Positions 10,686 to 25,321 are shown, counted from the first letter of the stretch. The stretch is 64,000 nucleotides of DNA from Roseateles saccharophilus (GCF_004342485.1 NZ_SMBU01000026.1:19573-83572), one strand, 5' to 3'. The notes: a model not told the origin generated them from the letters alone. Made by a program: numbers and translations.

Positions 10686-11393
10686 CTATCGCACCATTGT
10701 TTCGACGGCTTCCGGCGTGTTGTGCCGGACGTCCTGGCCCTTGACCACATAGATGACGACCTCGGCCAGGTTCTTGGCGTGGTCGCCCACGCGCTCGATG
10801 GCCTTGGCGACGAAGACGAGGTCGATGGACGAGGAGATCGTGCGCGGGTCTTCCATCATGTAGGTGATGAGCTTGCGCAGCAGGCCGTCGAATTCCTTGT
10901 CGATCTCGTCGTCGTGCTTGAGCACGTCGAGCGCGCGCTCGACGTCCAGCCGGGCGAAGGAGTCCAGCGCCTTGCGCAGCTGGCCGGTGGCGAGCTCGGC
11001 CTCGAAGGCCAGGTCCGACATCGGCACGCGCAGCCGGCTGGAGACACCGCCGGACACCAGGCGCTGCACTGTGCGCGCGATGCGCGCGGCCTCGTCGCCG
11101 ACGCGCTCGAGGTTGGCGATGCTCTTGCTGATGGCGATCAGCAGGCGCAGGTCGCGGGCCGTGGGCTGGCGCCGCGCGATGATGGTGGAGAGATCGCGGT
11201 CGATCTCGACTTCCATCGCGTTGACGCGGCCCTCACGGGCCAGCACTTCGTCGGCCGACTCGGCGCTGAAGTCGCTGAGGGCCTGCACGGCCTGGGCCAC
11301 CTGGGCCTCGACGAGGCCGCCCATTTCGAGCACGCGCGTGGAGATGCCGCTGAGCTCGGCATCGAACTGGGTGGAGAGATGCTTGTCAACCAT
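10686..11393 (-). CDS. phoU: Phosphate transport/signalling protein PhoU
   Basis: 235 residues, almost all helical, with the duplicated three-helix PhoU domain. The repeated E/DxxxD metal-binding helices can be seen as EVEIDRDLSTIIARR in the first half and IERVGDHAKNLAE in the second. PhoU links the Pst transporter to PhoR, keeping PhoR in phosphatase mode when phosphate is plentiful. An excellent AAGGAGG ribosome-binding site lies just before the ATG. It follows pstB by 16 bp in the operon. The hairpin repeat starts exactly after its stop codon. Confidence 0.96.
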   Translation of the reverse strand: MVDKHLSTQFDAELSGISTRVLEMGGLVEAQVAQAVQALSDFSAESADEVLAREGRVNAMEVEIDRDLSTIIARRQPTARDLRLLIAISKSIANLERVGDEAARIARTVQRLVSGGVSSRLRVPMSDLAFEAELATGQLRKALDSFARLDVERALDVLKHDDEIDKEFDGLLRKLITYMMEDPRTISSSIDLVFVAKAIERVGDHAKNLAEVVIYVVKGQDVRHNTPEAVETMVR

Positions 11394-11409
11394 GGTGCCT
11401 CCTTGCGGG

Positions 11410-12195
11410 TCAGCCGAAGCGGCCCGTGATGTAGTCTTCCGTGTCCTTGCGCTTGGGCTTCATGAAGAGCTCGGCGGTCGGGCCGAATTCGATCAGGTCG
11501 CCCAGGTACATATAGGCCGTGTAGTCGGAGCAGCGCGCGGCCTGCTGCATGTTGTGGGTCACGATGGCCACGGTGTAGTCGCTCTTGAGCTCGTGGATCA
11601 GTTCCTCGATCTTGCCGGTCGAGATCGGGTCCAGCGCGGAGCAGGGTTCGTCGAGCAGCAGCACCTCGGGCTTGATGGCGATGCCGCGCGCGATGCACAG
11701 GCGCTGCTGCTGGCCGCCGGAGAGGCCGGCGCCGCTCTGGTTGAGCTTGTCCTTCACCTCGCTCCAGAGCGCGGCCTTCTTCAGCGCCCATTCCACGCGC
11801 TCGTCCATCTCGACGCGCGGCAGCGTCTCGAACAGGCGCACGCCGAAGGCGATGTTGTCGTAGATGGACATCGGGAAGGGCGTGGGCTTCTGAAAGACCA
11901 TGCCGACCTTGGCACGGATCAGCGAGACGTCGTCGCGGCTGGTCAGGATGTCCTCGCCGTCCAGCAGGATCTGGCCTTCGGCGCGCTGCTCGGGGTAGAG
12001 CTCGAACATGCGGTTCAGCGTGCGCAGCAGCGTCGACTTGCCGCAGCCCGACGGGCCGATGAAGGCGGTGACCTTCTTCTCGGGGATGTCGAGGTTGATG
12101 TTCTTCAGCGCGTGGAAGCTGCCGTAGTAGAAGTTCAGGTTACGCACCGAGAGTTTGGCGCGCTCACCCAGCGAGGTTTCGATCTTGGCGTCCAT
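11410..12195 (-). CDS. pstB: Phosphate ABC transporter ATP-binding protein PstB
   Basis: 261 residues. Walker [10 protein letters not shown] at 47-55, ABC signature LSGGQQQR from 158, Walker B LLLDEP at 179-184, and the switch histidine in AIVTHNM. The CSALDP extension after Walker B is typical of PstB. It is the cytoplasmic ATPase that drives PstCA-mediated phosphate import. The start [15 protein letters not shown] was chosen because homology begins there and the pstA stop is only 11 bp upstream; the open frame further upstream lies inside pstA. Confidence 0.97.
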   Translation of the reverse strand: MDAKIETSLGERAKLSVRNLNFYYGSFHALKNINLDIPEKKVTAFIGPSGCGKSTLLRTLNRMFELYPEQRAEGQILLDGEDILTSRDDVSLIRAKVGMVFQKPTPFPMSIYDNIAFGVRLFETLPRVEMDERVEWALKKAALWSEVKDKLNQSGAGLSGGQQQRLCIARGIAIKPEVLLLDEPCSALDPISTGKIEELIHELKSDYTVAIVTHNMQQAARCSDYTAYMYLGDLIEFGPTAELFMKPKRKDTEDYITGRFG

Positions 12196-12206
12196 GGGCC
12201 GGGTCC

Positions 12207-13067
12207 TTAGTGTTTGTTCTTGAAGAGCACGCGCGCGAGGATGTTCAACAGCAGCACGCCGACGGTGATCAGGAAGACCCCCGCCCAGGCCAGCTTCTGC
12301 CAGTTCTCGTACGGGCTCATCGCGAACTTGAAGATGGTGACCGGCAGGCTGGCCATCGGCGCGCCGACGTCGCTGGTCCAAAACTGGTTGGACAGCGCGG
12401 TGAACAGCAGCGGCGCGGTCTCGCCGGACACGCGGGCCAGCGCCAGCATGATGCCGGTGATGACGCCGGCACGCGCGGCCTTCAGCGTGATGGAGAGGAT
12501 GACCTTCCACTTCGGCGTGCCGAGCGCATAGGCCGCCTCGCGCAGCGCATTGGGCACCAGGCTGAGCATGTTCTCGGTCGTGCGGATGACGACCGGAATG
12601 ACCAGCAGGGCCAGGGCCAGCGAGCCGGCCAGCCCCGAGAAGCTGTGCATGCGGGCAACGACGACCGCGTAGACGAACAGGCCGACGACGATGGACGGCG
12701 CCGACAGCAGGATGTCGTTGATGAAGCGCACCGCGCTGCCGAGCCAGGTCTTCTGGCCGTACTCGGCCAGGTAGACGCCGGCCAGGATGCCGACCGGGGT
12801 GCCGACCAGCGTGGCCAGGCCGACCATGACGAAACTGCCGAAGATGGCGTTGGCCAGGCCACCGCCTTCGCCCTGAGGCGGCGGCGTCATCTGCGTGAAG
12901 GTGGCCCAGTTCAGACCGCCCATGCCGAGGTAGATGGTCTCGAACAGGATCCAGATCAGCCAGAACACGCCGAAGGCCATCGCGCCGAGCGACAGCGTCA
13001 GCGCGACGGCGTTGATGCGCTTGCGCTTGGCATGCCTGGCCAGGCGGCCGGCGTCGAGCTTGCTCAT
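12207..13067 (-). CDS. pstA: Phosphate ABC transporter permease PstA
   Basis: 286 residues with six predicted membrane helices. The first (about 20-45) is followed by a periplasmic loop, and the rest belong to the BPD-transport permease domain. The EAA-type cytoplasmic loop that contacts PstB is seen as [15 protein letters not shown]. Together with PstC it forms the inner-membrane phosphate channel. The ATG overlaps the pstC stop (ATGA) and has a GAAGGAG ribosome-binding site inside the pstC end, indicating coupling. Confidence 0.96.
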   Translation of the reverse strand: MSKLDAGRLARHAKRKRINAVALTLSLGAMAFGVFWLIWILFETIYLGMGGLNWATFTQMTPPPQGEGGGLANAIFGSFVMVGLATLVGTPVGILAGVYLAEYGQKTWLGSAVRFINDILLSAPSIVVGLFVYAVVVARMHSFSGLAGSLALALLVIPVVIRTTENMLSLVPNALREAAYALGTPKWKVILSITLKAARAGVITGIMLALARVSGETAPLLFTALSNQFWTSDVGAPMASLPVTIFKFAMSPYENWQKLAWAGVFLITVGVLLLNILARVLFKNKH

Positions 13068-14023
13068 GTGCGGACTCCTTCGCTCTTCTTCAGGCGCAGC
13101 AGCAGCAGCTTGGAAATGGAGAGCACGACGAAGGTGATGACGAACAGCAGCAGGCCGAGGTACATCAGCGAGGCCTGGTGCAGGCCCTCGCCGGCCTCGG
13201 CGAATTCGTTGGCCAGCGTGGACGTGATGCTGTTAGCCGCCTCGAAGACGGACAGCGAGTTCAGCTGGTTCATGTTGCCGATGACGAAGGTGACGGCCAT
13301 GGTCTCGCCCAGCGCGCGGCCCAGGCCGAGCATGACGCCGCCGACGACGCCGGTCTTCGTGAACGGCAGCACCACCTTGGAGACGACTTCCCAGGTCGTC
13401 GCGCCCAGGCCGTAGGCGCTTTCCTTCAGCATCGGCGGCGTGACCTCGAAGACGTCGCGCATCACCGAGGCGATGAAGGGAATGATCATGATCGCCAGGA
13501 TGATGCCGGCCGACAGGATGCCGATGCCCACGGGCGGGCCGGACACCAGCGAGCCCAGCACCGGCACGCCGCCCAGCAGGGCCTGCAGCGGCTGCTGCAC
13601 GAAGGTGGCCAGGATGGGACCGAAGACCAGCAGGCCCCACATGCCGTAGACGATGGAAGGCACGGCGGCCAGCAGCTCGATGGCGATGCCCAGCGGGCGC
13701 TTGAGCCAGCTGGGCGAGAGCTCGGTCAGGAAGATGGCGATGCCGAAGCTGACCGGCACCGCGATGAGCAGCGCGATGAAGGACGAGGCCAGCGTGCCGT
13801 AGATCATCACCAGGCCGCCGAACTTCTCCTGCACCGGGTCCCAGTCCGCGCTGGTCAGGAAACCGAGGCCATAGGCCTCCAGGGCCGGTGTTGCGCCGAC
13901 GATGAGGGAGCCGATGATGCCGGCCATCAGGGCCAGCGTCAGCCAGGCAGCCCCCTGGGACAGCGCCGCGAACAGTGTGTCGGCCCAGGGCGCGACGCGG
14001 CGGCGCGGGGGTTGGGGGCTCAT
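13064..14023 (-). CDS. pstC: Phosphate ABC transporter permease PstC
   Basis: 319 residues with this start, the same length as E. coli PstC. Six membrane helices, with the EAA loop [15 protein letters not shown] that docks PstB. An upstream in-frame ATG at 14137 falls inside the terminator-like hairpin and T-tract after pstS, so the start [16 protein letters not shown] at 14023 is preferred. It partners PstA, overlapping it by 4 bp. Confidence 0.94.
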   Translation of the reverse strand: MSPQPPRRRVAPWADTLFAALSQGAAWLTLALMAGIIGSLIVGATPALEAYGLGFLTSADWDPVQEKFGGLVMIYGTLASSFIALLIAVPVSFGIAIFLTELSPSWLKRPLGIAIELLAAVPSIVYGMWGLLVFGPILATFVQQPLQALLGGVPVLGSLVSGPPVGIGILSAGIILAIMIIPFIASVMRDVFEVTPPMLKESAYGLGATTWEVVSKVVLPFTKTGVVGGVMLGLGRALGETMAVTFVIGNMNQLNSLSVFEAANSITSTLANEFAEAGEGLHQASLMYLGLLLFVITFVVLSISKLLLLRLKKSEGVRT

Positions 14024-14130
14024 CGGCGCGGTTTGCGGCTGAGGTTCGCTTCGATCAGCACCTGCGCTGTCGGCGGGAAGGATGGCTGCCAAGGAACCTC
14101 CGGGGTCTGGAATGAAAGGGCGCCGTTGAT

Positions 14131-14158
14131 GTGGCAAAGGCCCGGCGATGCCGGGCCT
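14131..14158 (-). terminator. Terminator or attenuator between pstS and pstC
   Basis: Perfect 9-bp stem (14138-14146 with 14150-14158) around a 3-base loop, followed on the minus strand by TTTGCC. It lies 17 bp after the pstS stop and 115 bp before pstC. The T-run is weak, so partial read-through is likely, which would keep PstS in excess over the membrane subunits. The dosage role is inference from other binding-protein operons. Confidence 0.6.
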
Positions 14159-14175
14159 GGCTCAGCGCCTGGGGT

Positions 14176-15222
14176 TTACTTGTGGGAAACGACCTTGCCG
14201 GACGCGTCCTTGATCTCGCCCCACTGCTTGTGCACCAGTTCCTTCACGCTGGCAGGCAGGGGAACGTAGTCGAGGTCGTCGGCCATCTTGTCGCCATTGC
14301 CATAGGCCCAGTCGAAGAACTTCAGCACGGCGGCGGCCTGTGCGGGCTTGTCCTGGGACTTGAACATCAGGATGTAGGTCGGGTTGGTGATGGGCCACGA
14401 GGCCTTGCCCGGCTGGTCGGTCGTGATCTGGTAGAAAGTCTTCTTCCAATCGGCGCCGGCGGCGGCGGCCTTGAAGGCCTCGTCATTGGGGTTGACCCAC
14501 TGGCCTTCCTTGTTCTTCAGCTGGACGAAGGTCATCTTGTTCTGCTTCACATAGGCGTACTCGACGTAGCCGATGGAGTTGGGCAGGCGCTGCACGAAGG
14601 CGGCGACGCCTTCGTTGCCCTTGCCGGCCGTGCCGGCCAGCCACTTGACCGTCGTGCCCTCGCCGACCTTGTCCTTCCACTCGGGGCTGACCTTGGACAG
14701 GTAGTTCGTGAAGATGAAGGTCGTGCCGGAGCCGTCGGCGCGGGCCACCGGGGCAATGGCAGCGTCAGGCAGGGCCACACCGGGGTTCAGCGCGGTGATG
14801 GCCGCGTCGTTCCACTTCGTGACCTTGCCCAGGTAGATGTCGGCCAGCACGGTGCCGGTGAGCTTGATCTGGCCGGCGGCAATGCCCTTGATGTTGACGA
14901 CGGGCACGACGCCGCCGATGACGGTCGGGAATTGCAACAGGCCGTCCTTGGCCAGGTCTTCGTCCTTCAGCGGCATATCGGACGCGCCGAAGTCCACGGT
15001 CTTGGCCTTGATCTGCTTGATGCCGGCGCCGGAGCCGACGGACTGGTAGTTGATGCGGGCACCGGTGGCCTTGTTGTAGGCGTCGGCCCACTTGGCATAG
15101 ATGGGGGCCGGGAAGGTGGCGCCAGCGCCGGTCACGTCCTGGGCCAGGGCTGCCTGGGCGCCGAACAGACCCGCCAAAGTGGAAATAAGCGCGAACGACT
15201 TGCTGACCTGGACAAAGTTCAT
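14176..15222 (-). CDS. pstS: Periplasmic phosphate-binding protein PstS
   Basis: 348 residues. Signal peptide at about 1-28 (hydrophobic core [18 protein letters not shown], cleavage after AQA/ALA). The mature protein starts [21 protein letters not shown], the PstS hallmark. Phosphate-contacting segments include GSGAGIKQI and [15 protein letters not shown]. It binds phosphate in the periplasm and delivers it to PstCA. The start at 15222 is preferred over in-frame upstream codons because AAGGTG lies 8 bases before it and the signal peptide then begins properly. First gene of the operon, with a Pho-box-like site upstream. Confidence 0.97.
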   Translation of the reverse strand: MNFVQVSKSFALISTLAGLFGAQAALAQDVTGAGATFPAPIYAKWADAYNKATGARINYQSVGSGAGIKQIKAKTVDFGASDMPLKDEDLAKDGLLQFPTVIGGVVPVVNIKGIAAGQIKLTGTVLADIYLGKVTKWNDAAITALNPGVALPDAAIAPVARADGSGTTFIFTNYLSKVSPEWKDKVGEGTTVKWLAGTAGKGNEGVAAFVQRLPNSIGYVEYAYVKQNKMTFVQLKNKEGQWVNPNDEAFKAAAAGADWKKTFYQITTDQPGKASWPITNPTYILMFKSQDKPAQAAAVLKFFDWAYGNGDKMADDLDYVPLPASVKELVHKQWGEIKDASGKVVSHK

Positions 15223-15278
15223 CTGAGACACCTTCCGCTGAGCGGGTTTGACGATGACCGGCATCCTAGGGATCGAAT

Positions 15279-15296
15279 GTGACGATTCGGTGACCG
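15279..15296 (-). promoter_or_regulatory. Candidate Pho box upstream of pstS
   Basis: On the minus strand CGGTCAC CGAA TCGTCAC: two 7-mers with 11-bp periodicity, matching CTGTCAY at 6 and 5 of 7 positions. It lies 57 bp upstream of the pstS ATG, a fitting position for PhoB to replace a -35 element. Confidence 0.6.
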
Positions 15297-15345
15297 TCAT
15301 CTGGGCCAAATGGCCATTGGAGCGCGCCAAACGCCCTCTGTGAAG

Positions 15346-15381
15346 TCATTCGGGCCGGTTTATGACAGCGTCATTTGACAT
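15346..15381 (-). promoter_or_regulatory. Further Pho-box-like half sites upstream of pstS
   Basis: A perfect CTGTCAT half site (minus strand, 15368-15362) has another TGTCA 13 bp upstream (from 15380). The spacing is not the canonical 11 bp, so this may be only an auxiliary PhoB site. Confidence 0.3.
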
Positions 15382-15444
15382 TCACGCGGCCGTCACACGC
15401 TGCCGGAGGAGGGGATGAAGCCGCCTTTTGCGGCTGACGGCCAA

Positions 15445-15469
15445 GAAAAGGCCGCCTCGTCGGCGGCCT
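15445..15469 (-). terminator. Rho-independent terminator after glmM
   Basis: Minus strand: 8-bp stem AGGCCGCC (15469-15462) with GGCGGCCT (15456-15449), 5-base loop, then TTTTCTT. It is 27 bp after the glmM stop and separates it from the pst-pho operon. Confidence 0.75.
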
Positions 15470-15495
15470 CGCTGCGGCTGTGCACCCCGAAAAGA

Positions 15496-16827
15496 TCAGG
15501 CCGCAACGGCCTCCGCCAGCCGCTGGGCACAGCGCTGCGCCAGCGCGGCATCCGAGGCCTCGACCATCACGCGCAGCAGGGGCTCGGTGCCCGAGGCGCG
15601 GATCAGCACCCGGCCGCGGTCGCCGAGCTCGGCCGCGACGGCCGTCTGCTCCTCGGCGAGGCGGCTGCTGCTCTTCCAGTCCTGGCCGGCCGCCAGGCGG
15701 ACGTTGATCAGCGTCTGCGGGAACAGGTCGACGCCCTGCAGCTGCTCCGCCAGACTGCGCCCGCTGCGGCAGACCGACTGCAGCACCAGCAGCGCACTGA
15801 CGATGCCGTCGCCGGTCGTGTGCTTGTCCAGGGCCAGCAGATGGCCGGAGCCCTCGCCGCCCAGCTGCCAGCCGCGCGCGGCCAGCTCCTCCAGCACATA
15901 GCGGTCGCCGACCTTGGCGCGCACGAACTCGACATCGCGCGAGCGCAGCGCCACCTCGACGGCCATATTGGTCATCAGCGTGCCGACCGCGCCCGGAACC
16001 CGCAGGCCCTGGTTGAGGCGGTCCGCCACCATCACATAGAGCAGCTCGTCGCCGTTGTAGAGGCGGCCGTTGGCATCCACCAGCTGCAGCCGGTCCGCAT
16101 CGCCGTCCAGCGCGACGCCGTAGTCCGCGCCATGCGCCTTCACGGCCTCGACCAGGGCGCCCGGCGCCGTCGCACCGACGCCCGCATTGATGTTGAAGCC
16201 GTCGGGCTTGCAGCCGATGGAGATGACCTCGGCGCCCAGCTCGTGGAAGACGTCCGGCGCGACGTGATAGGCCGCCCCATGGGCCGCATCGACGACGATC
16301 TTCATGCCCTTGAGCGTCAGGTCGGAGCCGAAGCTGTTCTTGCAGAACTCGATGTAGCGGCCGCGCGCGTCTTCCAGGCGCTTGGCGCGCCCCAGGCTGG
16401 CCGAGTCCACCCACTGCGGCGCCTCGTCCAGCGCGGCCTCGACGGCCAGTTCCCAGGCGTCGGGCAGCTTCTCGCCCTTGGCCGAGAAGAACTTGATGCC
16501 ATTGTCCTGGAAGGGGTTGTGCGAGGCGCTGATGACGACGCCCAGGTCCTGGCGCAGTGCGCGGGTCAAGTAGGCCACGCCGGGCGTCGGCAGCGGGCCG
16601 GTCAGCAGCACATTGACGCCGGCCGAGGCGAAGCCGGCCTCCAGTGCCGACTCGATCATGTAGCCGGAAATGCGCGTGTCCTTGCCGATCAGCACCGTCG
16701 GGCGCTTGGCGGTCTTGCGCAGCACGCTGCCGACGGCGTGGCCCAGGCGCAGCATGAAGTCGGGCGTGATCGGGCTCTGGCCCACCGTGCCTCGAATGCC
16801 GTCGGTTCCAAAATACTTGCGGCTCAT
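15496..16827 (-). CDS. glmM: Phosphoglucosamine mutase
   Basis: 443 residues (E. coli GlmM 445). The phosphoserine motif is VVISASHNP with catalytic Ser102, the metal-binding loop is ALDGDADR, and the sugar-phosphate contacts lie in GEGSGH and [12 protein letters not shown]. It converts glucosamine-6-phosphate to glucosamine-1-phosphate, feeding UDP-GlcNAc for peptidoglycan and LPS. The start [16 protein letters not shown] at 16827 is the family N-terminus; upstream in-frame codons overlap folP. It follows folP by 13 bp, the common folP-glmM pair. Confidence 0.97.
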   Translation of the reverse strand: MSRKYFGTDGIRGTVGQSPITPDFMLRLGHAVGSVLRKTAKRPTVLIGKDTRISGYMIESALEAGFASAGVNVLLTGPLPTPGVAYLTRALRQDLGVVISASHNPFQDNGIKFFSAKGEKLPDAWELAVEAALDEAPQWVDSASLGRAKRLEDARGRYIEFCKNSFGSDLTLKGMKIVVDAAHGAAYHVAPDVFHELGAEVISIGCKPDGFNINAGVGATAPGALVEAVKAHGADYGVALDGDADRLQLVDANGRLYNGDELLYVMVADRLNQGLRVPGAVGTLMTNMAVEVALRSRDVEFVRAKVGDRYVLEELAARGWQLGGEGSGHLLALDKHTTGDGIVSALLVLQSVCRSGRSLAEQLQGVDLFPQTLINVRLAAGQDWKSSSRLAEEQTAVAAELGDRGRVLIRASGTEPLLRVMVEASDAALAQRCAQRLAEAVAA

Positions 16828-16840
16828 CGAGCTCTTCCTT

Positions 16841-17683
16841 CTATTCAATGGCTGGAATTGTCGCCGCATCGACCGCGGCCCAGACCTTGAGGGCGTCCAC
16901 CGTTGCGGCGACATCGTGCACGCGCAGCACGTTCGCGCCGGCGCTGACCGCGCGCAGCGCCGCGGCCAGGCTGGCGGGCAGGCGCTGGTCCACAGGACGG
17001 CCGGTGATGTCGCCCAGCGTGCGCTTGCGCGACCAGCCCACCAGCAGCGGATGGCCCAGCTCGGCCAGGCGTCGCTGGCCCGCCAGCAGCCTCAGGTTGT
17101 GCTCGGCCTTCTTCGCGAAGCCATAGCCAGGGTCCAGCGCGATGCAGTCCGCGGCAATGCCCGCGTCACGCGCCGCCTGGGCGCGCCGCGCCAGGAAGGC
17201 GGCAACCTCGGCCACCACGTCGCCATAGCAGGCCAGATCCATCATCGACGCCGGCTCGCCGCGCATATGCATCAGGCAGACGCCCGCGCCGCTGCCGGCC
17301 ACGGCCGCCAGTGCGCCCGGCATCTGCAGCGCCTGCACGTCATTGACGATGTCGGCACCGGCATCCAGCGCGCGCCGCATCACCTCGGGCTTGTAGGTAT
17401 CCACGGAAACCGGCACGCCCAGCGTCAGGGCGGCGGCCAGCACCTTGTCGATGCGGGCCCACTCGCTGGCCGCATCGACATGCGGCGCGCCGGGCCGCGT
17501 GGACTCGCCGCCGATGTCCAGGATGTCGGCACCCTCCGCGACGAGCCTCTCGCAGTGGGCGATTGCGCCGCGGGCCTCATCGTGCCGGCCACCATCCGAG
17601 AAGGAATCGGGCGTCGCATTGACGATGCCCATCACGCGGGGGCGGCTCAGGTCGATGCGGAAGCGGCGGGTCTGCCAATGCAT
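16841..17683 (-). CDS. folP: Dihydropteroate synthase
   Basis: 280 residues, TIM-barrel. Signature 1 is [15 protein letters not shown] (about 18-32) and signature 2 is [15 protein letters not shown]. The pterin/pyrophosphate sites also show in [17 protein letters not shown] and GWSRKRTLG. It condenses p-aminobenzoate with dihydropterin pyrophosphate in folate synthesis and is the sulfonamide target. It lies between ftsH and glmM, a conserved ftsH-folP-glmM order in proteobacteria, though a strong terminator separates it from ftsH. Confidence 0.97.
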   Translation of the reverse strand: MHWQTRRFRIDLSRPRVMGIVNATPDSFSDGGRHDEARGAIAHCERLVAEGADILDIGGESTRPGAPHVDAASEWARIDKVLAAALTLGVPVSVDTYKPEVMRRALDAGADIVNDVQALQMPGALAAVAGSGAGVCLMHMRGEPASMMDLACYGDVVAEVAAFLARRAQAARDAGIAADCIALDPGYGFAKKAEHNLRLLAGQRRLAELGHPLLVGWSRKRTLGDITGRPVDQRLPASLAAALRAVSAGANVLRVHDVAATVDALKVWAAVDAATIPAIE

Positions 17684-17693
17684 GGTCTTGAAT

Positions 17694-17725
17694 GGAAAAC
17701 GGGCCCGGTTTGAAGCCGGGCCCGT
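17694..17725 (-). terminator. Rho-independent terminator after ftsH
   Basis: Perfect 10-bp G+C stem (17699-17708 with 17716-17725), 7-base loop, then TTTT on the minus strand. It begins 16 bp after the ftsH stop, so folP and glmM depend on read-through or their own promoter. Confidence 0.8.
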
Positions 17726-17740
17726 CGGTTCGGGAGGGGA

Positions 17741-19645
<1,905 letters not shown>

Positions 19646-19730
19646 TGCGACTCCTTGGCCCTGATGACCCAGCGCGGGTTTCAGGACAGTGGGGGCGATT
19701 TTAGGTGACGCAAGGGGATGAGCCCTGAGA

Positions 19731-20405
19731 TCAACGGGGTTTCAATCCGATACCGACCAAGAATGTCTCGGAGGAGCGCTCCCGCGAGGCCTTGGGCTTG
19801 ACCACCTTGACCGTCTTGAAGGTGGCGCGGAACAGGGCCACGAGTTCGTTGTAGCCGCTGCCGTGGAAGACCTTGGCCACCAGCGCACCCTCAGGCTTCA
19901 GGTGGCTGCCGGCGAAATCCACGGCCAGCTCGATGAGATTGGAGATGCGGGCGGCGTCGGTGGACGCGATGCCCGACAGATTGGGCGCCATGTCCGACAC
20001 GACGACGTCGACCGGCCGGCCGGCCAGCGCGGCCTCCAGTTGGGCCAGCACCGCGTCTTCCTGGAAATCGCCCTGGATGAACTGCACGCCCTCGATGGGC
20101 TCGAAGTCCAGCAGGTCCAGCGCGATGATGGTGCCGTTGAGCTGCCCCACCGCCGCCCCACCCTGCCCCGCCTCCTTGGGCGCGAACCGGCGGCGCAGGT
20201 ACTGACTCCAGGCGCCCGGCGTGGCGCCCAGGTCCACGACCACCTGGCCCGGGCGTATCAGCTTGAGCTCCTCGTCGATCTCCTTGAGCTTGTAGGCCGC
20301 GCGGGAGCGATAACCATCCTTCTGGGCCTGCTGCACATAGGGGTCGCTGACGTGATTGTTCAGCCACGCCTTGTTGAGTTTCTTGCTTTTGGTTTGAGTT
20401 TTCAT
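19731..20405 (-). CDS. rlmE: 23S rRNA (uridine-2'-O)-methyltransferase RlmE
   Basis: 224 residues, FtsJ/RrmJ Rossmann methyltransferase. After a basic N-terminus, [14 protein letters not shown] provides the first catalytic Lys, [15 protein letters not shown] is the SAM motif, and [13 protein letters not shown] gives the catalytic Asp. [13 protein letters not shown] supplies the second Lys. It methylates the 2'-O of U2552 in the 23S A-loop, a late assembly step. Relative to E. coli it has an insertion rich in Gly and Ala after the SAM motif (about residues 75-90). It diverges from yhbY with only 20 bp between start codons and lies upstream of ftsH. Confidence 0.94.
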   Translation of the reverse strand: MKTQTKSKKLNKAWLNNHVSDPYVQQAQKDGYRSRAAYKLKEIDEELKLIRPGQVVVDLGATPGAWSQYLRRRFAPKEAGQGGAAVGQLNGTIIALDLLDFEPIEGVQFIQGDFQEDAVLAQLEAALAGRPVDVVVSDMAPNLSGIASTDAARISNLIELAVDFAGSHLKPEGALVAKVFHGSGYNELVALFRATFKTVKVVKPKASRERSSETFLVGIGLKPR

Positions 20406-20425
20406 GCCTACGGGATAATACGGGG
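20406..20425. promoter_or_regulatory. 20-bp divergent rlmE/yhbY intergenic with shared -10-like box
   Basis: Only 20 bp separate the two start codons. Its centre reads GATAAT on the plus strand (20414-20419) and TATTAT on the minus (20420-20415), each a 5/6 match to TATAAT. Either -10 would place transcription starts at or very near the ATG. No clear -35 is seen on either side. Confidence 0.45.
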
Positions 20426-20902
20426 ATGCCTCAAATCAATCTGACCCCCGCCCAGCGCAAGGACAAGCGCGCCGATGCCCACCATCTCGACCCCGTCGTG
20501 ATGATCGGCGGCGAGGGCCTGACGCCCGCCGTCGTGAAGGAAACCGACGCGGCGCTGAAATCCCACGGCCTCATCAAGGTCCGCGTGCTCGGCGACGACC
20601 GCGCGGCCCGCGAGGCCATGTTCGCCCAGCTTTGCGACGAACTGAATGCCGCGCCCATCCAGCACATCGGCAAGCTGCTGGTGCTGTGGCGGCCCATCCC
20701 CGAGAAGGCCAGGGCCGACCGCGAGGACGCGATGCCCGGCCCGCGCGTCGTGAAGATCGTCAAGTTTTCCAAGAGCGGCAATGCGCGCCCCCAGGTCAGC
20801 AAGGTCAAGGTCATGGGCAACGAACGCGTGACCCAGGGCGGCGAGGTCAAGCGCGCCAAGCGGCGCAAGCCCACCAGCGTCAAGAAGTCCTTCGCTGACT
20901 GA
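20426..20902 (+). CDS. yhbY: YhbY/CRM-domain RNA-binding protein
   Basis: 158 residues. The first about 95 are the CRM/YhbY fold: [20 protein letters not shown], then [19 protein letters not shown] with the GxxG-type loop, then GKLLVLWRP. The C-terminal 60 residues are a basic, Lys/Arg-rich tail ([14 protein letters not shown]) absent from the 97-residue E. coli protein. YhbY associates with the pre-50S particle, which fits divergence from the 23S methyltransferase RlmE. Its stop overlaps convergently with the DUF4149 gene (20880-20902). The leader is too short for a normal ribosome-binding site. Confidence 0.9.
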   Translation: MPQINLTPAQRKDKRADAHHLDPVVMIGGEGLTPAVVKETDAALKSHGLIKVRVLGDDRAAREAMFAQLCDELNAAPIQHIGKLLVLWRPIPEKARADREDAMPGPRVVKIVKFSKSGNARPQVSKVKVMGNERVTQGGEVKRAKRRKPTSVKKSFAD

Positions 20903-21323
20903 TCCACGCGAGGGCCAGTACGGCAAGGCCCTTCACGCCGAAGAAAGCCAGCGAGACGCCGTGCAGCGCCGCGAAGGACGCGACGCCCACGCCGGCCTTG
21001 GCGCTCGCCATCAGCGGCTGCAGGCCGTAGTAGCCGGCGATGGTGCAGAACAGCGCGACGACCGGCAGCAGCAGGCGGGCCGAGAACTGGCTGGCCGAGG
21101 TACCCGCCTCCGCCGCGTCCCGCGCAAGGCGACGCTCGATCATCATCAACACCAGGCCCAATGCCAGGCTGAGCTGCGCCTCGATGGCGAACACCCGCGC
21201 CACATAGGCTCCCGCCTGCGCGCGTTCCAGCACGGCAAAGGCGCTTGGCGTGGCGACGAAGGCGATGCACAGCAAAAGGCCGCCCCAGAGAGCGGCCAGC
21301 AGGGCTTGAAGTTTCAGGAACAT
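20880..21323 (-). CDS. DUF4149-family small integral membrane protein
   Basis: 147 residues with four hydrophobic helices: about 5-30, 43-62, 80-100 and 120-140. The first helix segment LWGGLLLCIAFVATPSAFAVL matches the DUF4149 (TMEM205-like) family pattern of G and P residues. The function of this family is unknown. It is the last gene of the carA-lysE-carB-greA string, separated from greA by a hairpin repeat. Convergent with yhbY, overlapping by 23 bp. Confidence 0.75.
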   Translation of the reverse strand: MFLKLQALLAALWGGLLLCIAFVATPSAFAVLERAQAGAYVARVFAIEAQLSLALGLVLMMIERRLARDAAEAGTSASQFSARLLLPVVALFCTIAGYYGLQPLMASAKAGVGVASFAALHGVSLAFFGVKGLAVLALAWISQRRTS

Positions 21324-21334
21324 CGAAGGCTGTT

Positions 21335-21428
21335 GTAGTGCCTTACCGAGCGGCTGCCGCGGGGCCGGCTTTGCCGGACCGCTGGCGGCGCCCCCTTGAG
21401 GGGGCCGGCGCAGCCGGTAGGGGGTGGG
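21335..21428 (-). repeat. Dispersed stop-abutting hairpin repeat, copy 2 (greA-DUF4149)
   Basis: Same element as at 10591-10685. On the coding strand it begins immediately after the greA stop and contains CCGGCTGCGCCGG, CCCCCTCAAGGGGG and a CCGGC-AAA-GCCGG hairpin. It ends about 11 bp before the next start codon. Confidence 0.85.
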
Positions 21429-21905
21429 TCATTCGTAGCGCACTTCGATGATTTCGTAGCGACGCACGCCGCCCGGAGCCTGCACCTCGGCCACGTCGCC
21501 AGCCTCCTTGCCGATCAGCGCACGCGCGATGGGCGAGCTGACCGAGATGCGGCCCAGCTTGATGTCGGCCTCGTCGTCGCCCGTGATCTGGTAGGTCACT
21601 TCGGCGCCGCTGGCCTCTTCCTCAAGATCCACCGTCGCACCGAAGACCACACGGCCGCCGGCATCCAGCGTGGACGGGTCGATGATCTGCGCCGCGGCGA
21701 GCTTGCCCTCGATCTCGAGGATGCGGCCTTCGATGAAACCCTGTTTGTCCTTGGCTGCGTCGTACTCGGCGTTTTCGCTCAGGTCACCCTGGGCGCGTGC
21801 CTCGGCAATGGCCTGGACGACGGCATGGCGCTCGACAGTCTTGAGTCGGTGCAGCTCGGCCTTGAGCGACTCGGCGCCGCGCTTGGTCAGGGGAATGGTC
21901 GTCAT
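21429..21905 (-). CDS. greA: Transcription elongation factor GreA
   Basis: 158 residues, as in E. coli. The N-terminal coiled coil (about 10-75) ends in the loop [13 protein letters not shown], holding the acidic tip residues that work in the RNA polymerase secondary channel. The C-terminal FKBP-like domain includes [15 protein letters not shown]. It rescues backtracked polymerase by stimulating transcript cleavage. The ATG at 21905 begins the family N-terminus [14 protein letters not shown]; upstream in-frame codons lie inside a hairpin. It is downstream of carB, a common betaproteobacterial arrangement. Confidence 0.97.
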   Translation of the reverse strand: MTTIPLTKRGAESLKAELHRLKTVERHAVVQAIAEARAQGDLSENAEYDAAKDKQGFIEGRILEIEGKLAAAQIIDPSTLDAGGRVVFGATVDLEEEASGAEVTYQITGDDEADIKLGRISVSSPIARALIGKEAGDVAEVQAPGGVRRYEIIEVRYE

Positions 21906-21923
21906 GTCAAAACTCGATGGGCA

Positions 21924-21972
21924 AAAGAGTTCCGCCGCAGCGGCCCAGGGGACCCGGACTGCTGCGGCGGAA
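21924..21972 (-). terminator. Terminator-like hairpin in the greA leader
   Basis: Minus strand: an 11-bp perfect stem (21972-21962 with 21940-21930) closes a 21-base loop and is followed by CTCTTTT, 18 bp before the greA ATG. It may end carB transcription, attenuate greA, or both. In E. coli a terminator in the greA leader releases the small RNA GraL. Confidence 0.55.
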
Positions 21973-22029
21973 TTGTTGGATCGGAATTTTAGCTTCAACG
22001 TCACATCGCTGAAGCGAGATGAGTTTCCG

Positions 22030-22045
22030 CTGAAACGCGCGCGTT

Positions 22046-22049
<4 letters not shown>
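22030..22049. repeat. 20-bp perfect palindrome over the carB stop codon
   Basis: CTGAAACGCGCGCGTTTCAG reads the same on both strands and includes the carB TGA. In RNA it gives a compact hairpin. No T-run follows directly. Role unknown. Confidence 0.6.

Positions 22050-25321
<3,272 letters not shown>

Noticed and set aside
14024..14137. Longer pstC start at 14137
   Set aside because: The ATG lies in the hairpin/T-tract after pstS, and the shorter form equals the usual PstC length.
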